A stretch of DNA of 64,000 bases. Source: Gymnopilus junonius. Its lineage: Eukaryota > Basidiomycota > Agaricomycetes > Agaricales > Galerinaceae. A program made the position numbers and the translations under genes. The stretch covers positions 117,642 to 181,641 of the forward strand of contig JADNYJ010000075.1 in the NCBI GenBank assembly GCA_015501075.1, given 5' to 3'. How positions within the stretch are numbered: position 1 is the stretch's first letter; every line of letters starts with the position of its first letter. The notes under the pieces were generated by a model that saw only the letters and a program-made list of their open reading frames with translations, made no database searches and was not told the DNA's origin. Below are positions 1 to 12,070 of the stretch, one piece after another.

Positions 1-1533
1 GGGAGCGACGCCGACACCAATGGAGGGAGCCCAGCGAACGAACCCGATAACTCGATCCTTAGGCTTGCTCAACTTCTTCTTGATATTGACGAAGAAGGCC
101 TTGAGATCGTCGATCTTGATGCGGGTTTTGGTAAGCTCGATCTCGTACTCGTCCAGCTTCCTCTGCGACTCATCGACGTTGATGTTGTCCTGGACCCGGC
201 CTCTAAACGTCGTAACCTTCGTCTCGAGACTCTCGACAGCTTTTATACACGTGCCGATCAGAGCCTGGATGGAGGCCAGGTAGTTCGCGAACGCGGGCGC
301 GCCCATGACCATGACCTCCTTCTTAGGCGCGGAATCTAGCCAAGGAACAAAGTCAGAGAAGCTCGTGAATTTGTCGAGATCGCAGAAGTCAAACGTACCA
401 TTGTAGTGATATTCATCGTTGTCTCCGTTGAGCAGGAAGACGTTATGGCGGACGGTAATGGCATAGAGCTTATCTCCAACGCGGAAGTAAGGGCCTAGAG
501 TGCCCTGCATCGTCGTCTTACGACCGGCGATAGCAAGACTGAGGGCGACAGAGACATTGTCGATGACGTCCTTGAGAGAGTCACCGTCTTCGGCGGGGGG
601 AAAAGGGCTGGGCCGTGACCGAGCAACGGCTTGTAGATGGACTCCCTATAAGCAATGTCGATGTTCTGGACATGGCGCGAGTCGAGGAAGCCACGGATGT
701 CCTTGGAGGAGTCGTGAGCAATGCCACCGCTGAGCGTGTCGGGCAAAACCCCGATCCAGATCGTTGGGTTGGTGTAGTGACGATCTCCGTACTCGACGGT
801 CTGGATGGGTGGGACGTCGTCATAGTTGAAGTCTTCCTCCTCCGCATCTCCATCCTCGTCGTCCTCGTCATCCTCAATCTCCCGGTCCGCTTGCTTGTTC
901 AACCAAGTGAACCGAACGAAGTCGACGGTTGTGACTTTGATCCCCCTCTCGTCGAGTAGCTTCACAACCTAAAAACGAAATGTGAGCAAAGAAACTGCTG
1001 CATAGCGAGAAGACCACGCACCCGGTCCCGAATCTCATCCCATGTGACACCCGAACCAAACTCGTAAGCATCCGGAACGGCAATAACCCTCATGAGACGC
1101 TTGTACGCCTCAGGGCCAGAAGGAGTTTCGAAAACGTCATCAGAAGTCCTATAGATGAGCTTGGGCCCACGTCCCTTGGGTCCCACGCCAGCATAGTAAA
1201 GGTTTGCTTCGAGGATAGGAACGTCGTGCGGGCTGAGCTTAGCAGTGGTGGCGCTCGAGACACTGTCATCGCTGGGCCAGAAGTCGTCTTCATCTTCAGA
1301 GCTACCGCCCTCGTCGAAGGATGAGTTGGCGAAAATGAGTGCTTTTTTGTGACATTCATCGTCGAAGTTTGCAGTCTTGACGTACTCCTCGAGGTTGGGC
1401 TCGACGGAGACATCAACATCGCCCACTGAGTAAAGAGAAAGAAAGTGGATTAGCACAGACGAAAAGCAAACAAAACGTGAAAGGAACAGAAAAGGGACTC
1501 ACTGTTAGGGTCAGGTACTTTGATATCAGACAT
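1..1533 (-). pseudogene. Trypsin-like-fold peptidase-like protein, 5' part, frameshifted; runs off the left edge
   Basis: The ATG is at 1533, followed by two introns (1426-1502 and 969-1021) with GT/AG borders that keep the frame. The N-terminal half is acidic (E/D runs). The C-terminal half holds GPYFRVGDKLYAITVRHNVF, which resembles the His-containing strand of trypsin-like folds in a mushroom family I know only as hypothetical proteins. A predicted coiled coil (KLDEYEIELTKTRIKI) follows. The frame breaks by one base in a C6 tract near 594-600: upstream and downstream are both open and family-like, but in different frames. Downstream stays open to base 1, so the 3' end is missing. The break may be a real mutation or an assembly indel. 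Peptidase activity is not shown, because the Ser and Asp of a triad were not identified. Confidence 0.6.
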
Positions 1534-1579
1534 GATACGTAGAGAGCAGTTTTCGACTGGGTATCTCGGTTCGGGATTA

Positions 1580-2361
1580 CAGCCGATTGCAAAACGATAG
1601 ACCAGGTCACATCGCCGTCCATCATCACACTGCTGGCACTGAGTAGTGTTTCTTGAGGAAACAGTACCGAGGAAACACGTCATATGACTTTTTTTCCACT
1701 GTTTTCTTGAGAAACACCGGTCGGCCATACCAAATTAGGCAAGGCCGAATGCTGGTTTCTTGAGAAACACCTAAAAGAAATCAGGTGACGTGTTTCTTTC
1801 ATGCTGTTTCCCAAAGAAACAGAGGTTGGTGCCAGCAGTGTCAGTGATTTGTTTGTTTGGTCGAGCGTAAATAGCAACCAATGAAAATTGGGCAACACTT
1901 TCTCAAGGAAACTGATAACGCTTAACAATTATCGCATACTCGCAATGACGTCCTTATTTCGCTCTTGACAAACAACCATGGCAGTAGGGAACTGACAACA
2001 TATACCACAAGCTCAAAAGGAGCTCTTTGTCACCATGTCTTGTCAGATGAGATCTAGCCAAATTGCACAAGCCACCAAGGTTGCACACTGCACGATCAAC
2101 CGCATCCTCCGTCTCCATCGCCAAACAGGCTCAGTGATCAGCAAACCTGTCCCATCGGGCAGGCCACATCTACTCAATGCAATGGACCTTGCTGTAAGTC
2201 CTTTGAGCTATCAATTCAATTATTGTGGATATCGCCCAGACTGAAATGAGCTGCCAACAAACTGGCCCGGTTGTTGTTTGTCAGCATTACCATCACTATC
2301 CAAACAAGTCTGCTGAACATGACGGGTGATGTGACCTGGTCTATCATTTTGCAATCGGCTG
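1580..2361. mobile_element. Tc1/mariner-type element, non-autonomous or decayed
   Basis: Terminal inverted repeats start CAGCCGATTGCAAAAYGATA and match over about 37 bp (left 1580 onward, right ending 2361). TA lies immediately outside both ends (1578-1579 and 2362-2363), the target duplication expected of Tc1/mariner. Inside is a short helix-turn-helix ORF that resembles a transposase N-terminus, but no DDE domain. The left subterminal part carries several near-palindromes of the form GTTTCTTGAGAAAC. Confidence 0.75.
2035..2244 (+). pseudogene. Truncated Tc1/mariner-like transposase N-terminus
   Basis: This 69-codon ORF reads IAQATKVAHCTINRILRLHR followed by a GRPHLL motif. That is the helix-turn-helix and GRP linker arrangement of Tc1/mariner-like transposases in mushrooms. 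Similarity fades after about residue 52, where a splice donor could lie (CTTGCTGTAAGT). No catalytic DDE domain follows before the right inverted repeat, so this cannot be an active transposase alone. Confidence 0.55.
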
Positions 2362-2757
2362 TAAACTATTTGGAAACCCCCGGGTTTCTACAAATATCAG
2401 AGAAACCCTAGATAATCTTTGTTTGTCCTCTGATTTGTGCTGAAATTCGGCAGCGCCATGCTGCGATGAGGTAATAAGGATCACACAATGGGTGGAGCAT
2501 GGCCCTGACACCACGTGTCACATTCTCCCTCCTCCATGTTATTGTCATCTTCCTTACTTACCTTGCTCGAGCAACCACCTCTACCATCTTGTCCTTTGAT
2601 ATTACTTGTAGATATACATCCATGGTAAGCTGTTCCCCCTCCTTCTGTTAAGGACAGTCTCTAATTGTTCCTTGCAGTACTTATTTTGTAGCTCACAATT
2701 TGATTCTGCTTTTTCAATTTTTTTCCTGCAATTTTTGAGGGCGGATCAGTTCGTATC
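2362..2757. other. Non-coding stretch between the mariner-type element and the MULE ORF
   Basis: No supported ORF. It may contain the left end of the MULE, but I could not identify its terminal repeat. There is a small hairpin-forming repeat of GGGTTTC near 2389. Confidence 0.4.
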
Positions 2758-4730
2758 ATGTGTGTGAGGTCCCAGAATGAGATCAGAGGGTCGGACTCAC
2801 CCCTCTCATCCTTGAAGAGCATGACAAAGACATGCACACCTGGATCCGGGCCCATGGACAGGCCTCACTTTCACAACTATGCCTTGCCTCCACCCCATCT
2901 TGCATTCTCGGCTGATTATTTTAGAAGTCTCTCAATTGCTAAGGCTGCCGAACTTATATATCCAACTATTGCTCCAGTTGGTTCAGTCTTTTTAGCAAAC
3001 TTCTCTGACAAAATACCAGTTTCAGGTTCAGCAACTGTCATCACACCAAATGAAGTCATCCCAAACTACTGCGATCTCAAAGACGTCACAGTGAGGATAG
3101 AGGATGCTTTTAAGAATGGAATGCGGTCTGCTCTTGTGAAATTTAGGCATCTGGGGGTGGAATATGTATACAATTATCACTTCTCAAAGGTATGCCCCCT
3201 ACACATCATTGCTCGGCAAACTAATTAATAGTCATCTGGCAGCTGGAACTTATATAGAATTGCTCCAACTTCCTACCTGCCATTGAGGCCTACCAGCACC
3301 TCCTTACTCACCTATGATCTCCAACATTCAACCTAGGTCCTGCTCTTAAGACCTTTGAAGACTCATTAATCACTTCGAGAATCCAAGGATTCTTTGTGTT
3401 AGACTTCGAGTTGTACAAGTTGAAATGTCTCTTGGGTGAATCCTGGTTGGAGGAAGATGTCTTCAATGCACTACTAGAGTTCTCCTATTTTTATAAAGCT
3501 TATCATACACTCACCACCTCGCAGAAGCCCCCACTTCCAGATGTCCTGCTCCTACCAACTTCATTTTTAGCTGATGCAGTCATGGCCTATGGAAGTATCC
3601 CAACAGTCTACACACCGGAAATTGTAGCTATCCACCAGTGGATCGTGTCAAGGTCAGCACACCTGGCGGCAATGAGCCTCATCCATGGTGACCACTTCAC
3701 AGCATTCATCTATCAGTTTGGGTCTGCAACAATCGAGTATGGCGACTCCACGCACAATCACCCGCCATCTTATCTTCTCCTGATTCTTAAATGGATATTC
3801 GAGGATGTGGCTCAGCCACCAATCAAAGAAATCAGGGCTGGTATTATTGCATGGCAGGGTGTTGGCAACAGCGAGGGAAGTTGTGGAATTGCAGCTTACA
3901 ATTTCATAGAATTAGCAGCCCAAACATGGAAGGGACTTAAGCTGTGGATTGGTTCATTTTCGCACACCTTTCATGATGCCACCCTCGAAGACCTTTTGCA
4001 AATGCATCATCTTGCTCATGAAGTTGGCGGGACCTTTTCAAATTGGACAGTTTGCAGTTTACCTCAAATGTCGAGGATTGAGAATGCAATGGCAACAGGA
4101 TATAATGATTTCAATATGTATGCACCCTTGGTTCATCATTTCCAGCTTTCTTTGTAAATGTTACATCCAACCCTGTGCTTCTTATAGGAAACACATCTGA
4201 TAGTTCAATTCACAGCCAATACTGATCTGTTGAGAGAGATCATCCAACCCATCCAAAGTACAATGCTCCTTTTAGTATCAAGCCTCAACCCAATTCAAGC
4301 ACCTCATAATCTATTCTGACTTCTTCCACCCTTCAAACTTTCCACAAAGTCTATCTCTGCACCTTTACCAAGTAGGGATAAGTCATTCACTTCCATCATT
4401 GACATATCACCTACTCGAAAACTGGGGAAACAGCAACACAAAAGTCTTGATACCATCGACTTTGATTTGATATCTCCAAGGCCTCCCTTGATGAAGAGGA
4501 ACACATTGACAAAGCCCAAAGTGAAGCTTGAACCTGAGAGCGATAGTGAGGTTGAGTTCATTGAATCAATCTCTTTCAGAAAGGAGTCAAAGCCGCATAC
4601 CACTATCAAGCAAGAAAGTATCATTGACCTTTCTGTCACCCTGCCAAAACCTTGCCCAACATCATTGGATGTCATCAATCTTTATGTAACCCCACCAAAA
4701 CCTTGCCCAATGTTATATACACACCTCTGA
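2758..4730 (+). pseudogene. Ulp1-like (C48) cysteine protease gene of the MULE, broken
   Basis: Exon 1 (from 2758 to about 3189) ends at a GTATGC donor; a second exon probably starts near 3241. That exon has two in-frame stops (TAG near 3255 and TGA near 3318) before the long open part at 3396-4157. The open part shows an Ulp1-style catalytic order: His in GDHFTAFIYQF, Asp in IEYGDS, and Cys in EGSCGIAAYNF. A Lys/Pro-rich acidic stretch (4467-4710) continues toward the gypsy insertion. Ulp1-type peptidases are known passengers of MULE and CACTA-like transposons. The stops make the gene very probably inactive. Confidence 0.6.
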
Positions 4731-4825
4731 CCAACTCTGATCTCTGACCATATGAACTCTGACTTCATGATCTCCTCTGCTCCACTCTGCCTCTCCCTCT
4801 GCTCTATTTAAGCACAACTTTAACA
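4711..4825 (+). repeat. Gypsy 5' LTR (short form)
   Basis: Nearly identical to 16652-16766. Differences include CpG/TpG-type changes (CTCTGA versus CTCCGA). It contains a TATTTAAGCA box. Relative to the LTR at 18034-18518 it lacks an internal segment of about 365 bp. Confidence 0.85.
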
Positions 4826-5104
4826 GTATATATGAACTCATACCACTTCTGGACTCTCAACTATGGCCACCTCAATATCCTGTACAATCAGTAAAAGTGC
4901 GCAGTCTTTCATGCATCTTTTAAAAGACCGAAAGACCAGAAAAGACTAAAAAGACTAAAAGATGTCTCGTCTTTTAAAAGCCCAGTCGGTTTTCTCACAA
5001 AAGACAATACTGATTTTGATAGACCGGTATTTACTTTTGAAAGACATTTTATACTTTGATGAGATCTAGACAAATATGAAAATTTCCATCAAACCGGGGG
5101 CTAT

Positions 5105-7505
5105 TCAGGCGTACAGTTCCTTGTCATATGCCTTCTTTTCCTCCTCAGTCATTCTCAAGGCCGGCCCACTGGCTGACAAACTATCAGCCACTGCTTCCGC
5201 CATTGCCTGCTTCTTCTTCTTTCCCACAAAAGCTGCCGCCGTCGACATGATCGCAGCCCATTCCTGCTCCGTCAGCTTCGTGATTCTGGCCTTGAATATT
5301 GTAGCACGAGCGGCGATTTGGTCTGGCTCATTTGGTACACTGGTCTTGATTGGGTAGTCACCCCAGTTGTCTTTTGAGAAGTGTGATTCTTTGCCGGTTT
5401 CCTGGATCTCACCTGAGATTGAGCAGAAGAGTGCACAAAGTACCTGGGAGGAACAGTGAGAATAAGCCAAACATGCAGGGAAAACACACTCACTGCCAAG
5501 ATGGCCATCATCAAAGCTCCCTGTGGTGTAGCTGATGGTTTGAAGCTCTCAACCTTCACCATTCCCAACAATGCTACATGCTCAGAAAGTGTTCTCGCAA
5601 CCATGCAGCCTTCGAATATACCCTGTTTGAAATATCTGATCAGTAAGCTGAGAGACGAGGAATAGAAGAAAGTGAACATACCTCCTTCTTAGGTGGGGTA
5701 GAGTCTGGCTGACCTGTCCACTTATCATTGGACCTCCATATGAAAGGTCGCGTGAAGCTGACAACTTCAAGTGATCCAAGCATTGCCTTGATGAAGCACG
5801 CCCGCTCCTCAATAGTGTTGAGACTGCATTTCATGAATTCATCTTTTATGGCAAGGACGGCGGTCTTCTGAAATGCGTGGTACCACAAGGAAGAAACTAA
5901 ACACTTGAACTAGGATGACCATGAATACATGTAAGACAAGAAAAAAGTATTTCACGTACCAATTTCTTGATATTGATGAACAGATCATACTTTGTTTGAT
6001 CTGCCTTTTCCACTGACATCTGGATTGATGTGCCAGCATGCTGGTTCCATATCTCTACCAACTTCTCATCAGATAGATGCGCCCAGGGATCAAGTTCACT
6101 CAGCACATCGAGGGCATAATACTTGAAGATGTCGAACAAAGAAGTGATATCACGAGATAGACTCTTGAAGTTAGGGCGAGCACTGGTACCAGATTTACCA
6201 GATGGCTTTTGCAAGGCAGGGGTGTCAGGATGATCTTCAACCTTTACACCTGCAATGGACTCAACCAGACATTAATGAAAAGTCAGATGCTGAGAGGTGG
6301 TAACCTACTTTGAATTTGTCACCACCCGTTTTGACAGACACTTCTTTCATGATGCTGGTATGCTCCACCTCATCATCACTGGACAGGATGCCTCCATCAT
6401 GGACAGCCAAGGAGTTTGCCACCTCGGAGGAAGCATCATTGTCACTTCTGATAGAGAGATTATCTAAAAATGATTACTAAGTTAGAACTCGAACAGTAAA
6501 TGATCAGAAAAGTACGAAAAGATGAACTGGCCTTTTGACAAAGATTTCTTCTCAGTTCCACATTTGTCCCAGTCATCGTAGACACCAGAAACAGTGTTAA
6601 TTTTGGACTTCTTGGATTTTGAGCTGGCAATAGGTGTAGTACATGATGATGAGAATTGTGATAAGAATAGATATCAGAACTTACTCGGTGTTCTTTGTGG
6701 AAGCCTTCCTTTTCAAGCTTGTATCTGAAGACTTCTCTGGGTCAGCGGCGGTTGATGAGTTCTCATGCTTGTCATGAGCTTGACAGATTTCATTATGCTT
6801 GGTAACACCCTTCTTCTCTTTCTTACCTTCACCCACCTTCTTCACCTCGATTGCAGTATCAGGCTCATCGTCATCCAGTTCTGCATCCACCATTTCTTCA
6901 TCATCATCTGAGTTGGACTCGTCACTTTCATTATCACCTTCCGGTTGTTGGAATTCACTTCCAGAGGATCCAGACTCCTCAACAGACTTTCGGTCATCTT
7001 CAAGTTCCCCATCAGTTTCCTCATCTGTAAAGGTGTTTTTCAGCTTGCTCTACTCCTAAAAAAAATTTCTTACCATCTGTGACTTCTTCATAGATGATCT
7101 TGCGAATCTTTTTCTTCTTTTTAGTGACCTCTGGAATGATAGAGAACCCAGTAAGTGATAAAATCTGATAGAAGAAAGTTGTGTGATAATGGAACCTTTG
7201 TCACCCTTATCCTCAGGATCTACTGCCATTGGCGGTGTATGTCATACTCAAGGGATAGCCAATGCACCCTTACCAGAAATCCCAGTGTTATCGTGCTGAT
7301 TGCGAGCTTTTCTGCGAGCATCGTTCTCGATTTGAGCTGCTTTGTCAATCCCCTGCAATTTTTGAGCCTTCTTTTCGGCCTTTTCTGCTGCCGCCTTCCT
7401 TTTATCTGCCTTGACCTGATCAGAACTGCGTCGCTGAGAGTCATATTTCTTGTGGTTGTCTCCAGGATGTGCAGTCACATTGCTTTCATGAGTACCAATC
7501 GCCAT
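5105..7505 (-). CDS. Plavaka-associated accessory gene, function unknown
   Basis: A multi-exon minus-strand gene can be assembled from ATG at 7505 to stop at 5105. The order is: a basic Lys/Ala-rich start (QVKADKRKAAAEKAEKKAQK); acidic, Ser-rich exons with nuclear-localisation-like KKKKK and KRK runs (7060-6540); then a folded part (about 6214-5105) with NFKSLSRDITSLFDIFKYYA, ERACFIKAMLG and a small-residue helix ALMMAILAVLCALFCSI. It ends in a Lys/Ala-rich tail. The last part resembles the unknown C-terminal domain of mushroom transposon accessory proteins, but I cannot name a family. It is less damaged than the transposase. Exact exon borders are uncertain. Confidence 0.45.
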
Positions 7506-7650
7506 GGGAGGGATAGTTGATAAAGTAAGTTTTGTTGATTCCGTGTTGCACCGATGGTAGCTGACTCACGTGCAAAGTCCGTATTTGTAGTTTTTCTGTT
7601 TCTTTACTTCTAATTAAATCTCCGTTTGACTGTCACTATCGATTAGACCT

Positions 7651-10600
7651 ATGAGACCTGCCTACAAGCCTGCCCTCTATGGATGCCACTGGCACTTTGT
7701 CAGTTGTAAGAAGAAGTGCAGAACCCCAGGTGGCCTTAGTCGACACCAGGAATCTTGTCCATATAATCCAATTAACCAATATGTCCATTCTCTGCCTTCA
7801 ACACCACCGCCCAACCTTCCTTTCTTTCATGCACAAACCTCACCCTCGTCACCACCTTCGCCACCTCAGATGCCTCCTCGAGGCACCACTGCACCTCCAG
7901 AGACTCTGCCTACACCAAGCCACAGCAGTCCCCGGTGGACAATCTGGACGACAAGAGGTCAGTCAGGCATATATGTGACCAAGCACCCTTACCTTGATGG
8001 TATTTTCAGTTCAATCCTTGTACTCTACCTTAAACTTATGCAGCATTTTTTTTGCAGGCCAGCCATGTGATGAAAATGGCTACGATTTGCCCGAAGGCAC
8101 TCCACCTCCACCCAAAGAGCCCCGGGCACCCAACAACTACTGGCCTTTTGTTGATGAAGAAGAGTTTCATTTTGCAGACTTCCTTTTCATGCACGAGCAG
8201 ATGTCAGCTGGAAACACTGACATTCTAATGAGTCTAATAGTGGCTTTTCAAATGTCACGTTATGGCAATGCCGATCCACCCTTCAGCACCAGCAAGCACA
8301 TGTGGGACACCATTGACTCAATACCACTCGGTGATGTTCCTTGGGAAGGCTTCAAGGTCTCATATGATGGGGATGTCCCTGACCCTGCACCAAGCTGGAT
8401 GAAGAGGGAGTACAAAGTTTGGTTTCGAAATCCCCTCCACATCATGGAAGCACAAATTGGGAACCCTGATTTTGCCCAGGAAATTGACATCGCACCAAAG
8501 AGGGTACTTGGTCAAAATAAGAAGAGGCAGTTCACTGATTTGATGTCTGCAGACTGGGCTTGGGAACAGGTGGTACATTAATGTAGTTTTATGCATGTCG
8601 CATGAGGCTAATTTGCCTAATCAGGATCAGATTGCGGCTGAAGATCCAGACACTCACGGAGCTATGTTTGTGCCTGTCATTCTCGGCAGTGATAAAACCA
8701 CTGTCTCTGTCAGCACTGGTCAGAATGAGTACTATCCTCTTTATGCAGCACTTGGAAACACCCAAAACCATGTTCGGCATGCACATCGGGATGCCTTGAC
8801 TGTTATCGGCTTCCTTGCCATTCTGAAAAGTAAGCTCTTCATCACTATATGGTGAAGTGAATACCAGACTAACTAATCTGAAATTTTAGCTGAGCGAGAC
8901 CAGCAAGACACGGCCCAGTTCCACAAGTTTCGACAGCAGTTGTTCCATGCATCTCTCACCAAGATCCTTTCACTGCTAAAGCCATGGATGACCAAGCCAA
9001 GAGTGACATGCTGCAGCAATGGTTATTATTGGCGAGTTATATATGGACTAGGTCCTTACATTGCAGACTACCCAGAGCAGTGTCTCCTTGCATGTGTTGT
9101 CTCGGGATGGTGCCCACAGTATGCAAATTGGCAATCTATTCTTGACAGATCTTAGTGACATACTGTGCCTATCAGATGTACAGCACCAGCTGCAGATCTT
9201 GATGGAGACCCCGAGGAGAATATTCAATGATCACATGAACATATGGAAGCACTAAAGGAAGCTTTCGAAGGAAAATCAAAAGAGTTATGGGAGGGGTATG
9301 GGATTATTGATGACATTTTGGTATGTGCTTTTCTCCGATTTATATTTGGCTTTTCTCAACTATCTCGTCATCTAGCCATTTACATCATATTTCCCTCAGG
9401 GGAATATCCATGAACTCCTCTCTCCGGACCTACTTCATCAGCTCATCAAAGGCACATTCAAAGATCATCTTGTTACCTGGGTGGTCCAATGGATGGAAAT
9501 GCAGCCGAACGGCAAGTGGCTGGTTACAGAAATGGACCAGAGGTATGCTGATTTGTTTTTCAAATGTCTATCACTCACATATTGCATCCAGAATTGCAGC
9601 AGCACCTATTTTTTCAGGCCTACATCGATTTCCTGAAGGTCATGGATTCAAACAGTGGACAGGCAATGATTCCAAAGCACTCATGAAGGTCTTTCTGCCA
9701 GCCATCAATGGCTTGGTTCCACCAGCCATGGTTCATGCAGTCCAAGCCTTCTTAGAGTTTTGCTACCTTGTTTGCTGTTCACAAATTGATGAAATGGTTC
9801 TTCTGAAGATATGCCATATCCAAATTTCATCATGAGCGGGAATCATTTCATGAGCATGGCATACATGAAGACTTCCTACTTCCATGCCAGCATTCAGTTT
9901 CACATTACTGGCAGCTCATTCAAATGTTTGGTGCACCGAATGGTCTTTGTTCATCAATTACGGAGTCCAAGCACATTAAGGCTGTGAAGGAGCCATGGTG
10001 TCATTCAAACTGCAATGAGCCCCTTGGGCAAATGCTTTTAACCAACCAACGTCTGGACAAGCTTGCTGCCTTTCAAGTGGAGCTGGAGTCATGTGGTATG
10101 ATTCAGTCAGTAAGGGAAATCCTGTATGGTCATCAATTGCTCTGCTATGTATTCCGCAAGTACAAGAAAATTCCGAGGATGTTGATCAGGAAGAAGTCGA
10201 GGGTCAGACATCAGAGGGTGATGTTTGCCTTCCACGGCGACCAGGTAAATCTTCCTTTGCTGTCCTTCCGATGTGGTCCACTGATGACTTTCTCTAGCCT
10301 CAGGCTACCCAAGGACTCTGGTGCAGCTGTCACATTTCCTTGACATCCCTGACTTTGAACAACACATCCGACGTTTTCTCTATGATCAGCTTCATCCAGA
10401 CTCTGAGGTTTGTGGAATGGATGTCGACATTGAGGAATGCCCCAGAATCTCGCCCACCATGCACCTCAAAGTTTTTCACTTGGCCACTGCTGTGTACCAT
10501 GTGCCGAGTGACCTCTCTGGGATTGGCGGGATGCACAGGGAGTATATACGCATGACGCAAGCATGGCATGGTGGTCCTGCATGCTATGATTGCATTTTTG

Positions 10601-10965
10601 TGGAACGCGAGGCTGAGGAGGAGGGCTTTCATGCACTTGGCGTGGCACAAGTCTGAGTGTTCTTTTCATTTGAGCACAACAATGTCACCTATGCTTGTGC
10701 TTTTGTGAAGTGGTTTGAAACCCACGGAGACAGTCCATGCCCAGACACTGGCTTGTGGAGGGTCAAACCTGATTTTATGGCTCATGGTCGGAGGATGTGT
10801 TCTGTTATTCATATTGATTCTATTCTATGCACCGCCCATCTGATTGGAGTTTATGGAGACAAATTCATTCCTAGCCACCTTCATTATCATCATTCTCTTG
10901 ATGCTTTCAAGCTCTTCTATGTAAATAAGTTTGCAGACCATCATGCTCATGAGATAGCATATTAA
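7651..10965 (+). pseudogene. Plavaka-family transposase, spliced, with premature stops
   Basis: The N-terminus has a zinc finger of the C..C..H..C type (residues 12-36, GGLSRHQESC), then a Pro-rich linker. Following exons match the Plavaka transposase core I know: GSDKTTVSVSTGQNEYYPLY, HRDALTVIGFLAI, SPDLLHQLIKGTFKDHLVTW, FKQWTGNDSKALMKVFLPAI, and FGAPNGLCSSITESKHIKAV. Introns include about 7957-8057 and 8572-8625. In-frame TGA codons at 9228-9230 and 10654-10656 sit where arginine is expected, and several conserved Arg are Cys or His, consistent with CpG to TpG decay. Plavaka enzymes cut and paste DNA; this copy is probably dead. Confidence 0.75.
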
Positions 10966-11029
10966 TAAAGATATATTCATTTTGGAAAGCTAAGAACAAA
11001 GGGAAAAGTCAAGCTTGCTCTGCAAGCTC

Positions 11030-11820
11030 AATCATTTTGTGGTACGACTTGTGGACATGACATTGGAGAGTATCTAAAGTAAAAAGCTGCATGCGTAGGC
11101 AGACAGTGAGGAATTTGGCACATTGTCGAGAGATGGCAGGGCCAGGTGCTGCAGTATGAGGCAAGACAAGAGCGGGCACAGGGGGGAGCTAAAAGATCAA
11201 TCAATGAAACAAATTTGACAGAATAGAAAGACTAGACACACCAATGTTTCACTCATAGATTTAATTTGATGGTTGTTGTTGGCCTCCCATTCCTTGGCAG
11301 CTAACTTTGCAAATTGTCTGTTGAACCATGACTCGGTGAAGGTCTCTGGCATGGAGTCAGGGCTGGGGAACATGCCCATGAAGTCTTTGACGACCTGCAG
11401 CAGGGATTGACCTTCCGCAGGCTTGACCTCGATTGACAACTTTTCTTGGAGAAGTGTAGTGCTGGCTGTCAGCACTAATGGAGGCAATGGGGCTGGTGGG
11501 TGTGTCAGTGATGATGCCACTGGTGGTGGTTGCGAGTCTGGTTCTGTCTGGGACTCAGGGTCTGAAGGCAAAATGAGGGCCTGTGACTGAAATTCATGAG
11601 TCAAGTGTGAAAACAGATAGAGAAAATTTAGAATACACACACCTGTCATTCCCATGAAACTGAACTCTCTACTACCATTGTCTCAGAGTCTGCAAACACT
11701 GCCTCTTCAGATTCAGATTCAGAGCCCGAGTTGACCCATTGATGGCAAGAGTAGCTGTAGTGGCGGCCAGGGCTCGCTTTTGGAATGAACATGTTCTGAA
11801 AGACAGATTGGGGTGAATGC
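11030..11820 (-). CDS. Second minus-strand accessory ORF set of the Plavaka element
   Basis: Reading from about 11790: a Ser/Glu-rich exon with SGSESESEEAVFADSE, an intron, then a Pro-rich exon (about 11580-11260) containing LLQVVKDFMGMFPSP and ESWFNRQFAKLAAKEWEA, possibly followed by a short Cys/His-containing exon near 11140-11030. No family recognised. Conserved-looking amphipathic segments and intron-like borders suggest a real passenger gene, but exon borders are not certain. Confidence 0.35.
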
Positions 11821-12070
11821 TGACTTACTCATGCCTTATCGATGACAAAACTTCTAGATGGGTCAGACTTGAGGGATAAACAATGGATAACAGTATAGAA
11901 AGATGAGTTGAAAGACAGAGATGGAGTATAAGATGAGGAAAGATCGATGACAAAAGAAGAAGAACCCAAAAGTAGAAGACATCACATGAAAGTCAAAGCA
12001 AAAGAGCAGGCAGTTTTACTGATGTACTGCCAACTCCCATATAGCTAGACAAAATGAATCATGCAACATC

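Larger units (their letters stand above)
4886..12023 (+). mobile_element. Plavaka-like DNA transposon inserted in the gypsy element
   Basis: Short inverted ends read roughly ATCAGTAAAASTGC: on the plus strand after GTAC at 4882-4885, and on the minus strand before GTAC at 12024-12027. Removing 4886-12023 plus one GTAC joins the gypsy leader directly to the gag region. The element carries a degraded Plavaka transposase (7651-10965) and one or two minus-strand accessory genes. Left and right ends differ by one A, so the border is good to within a base or two. The TSD is a palindrome, which weakens it as proof. Confidence 0.6.
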
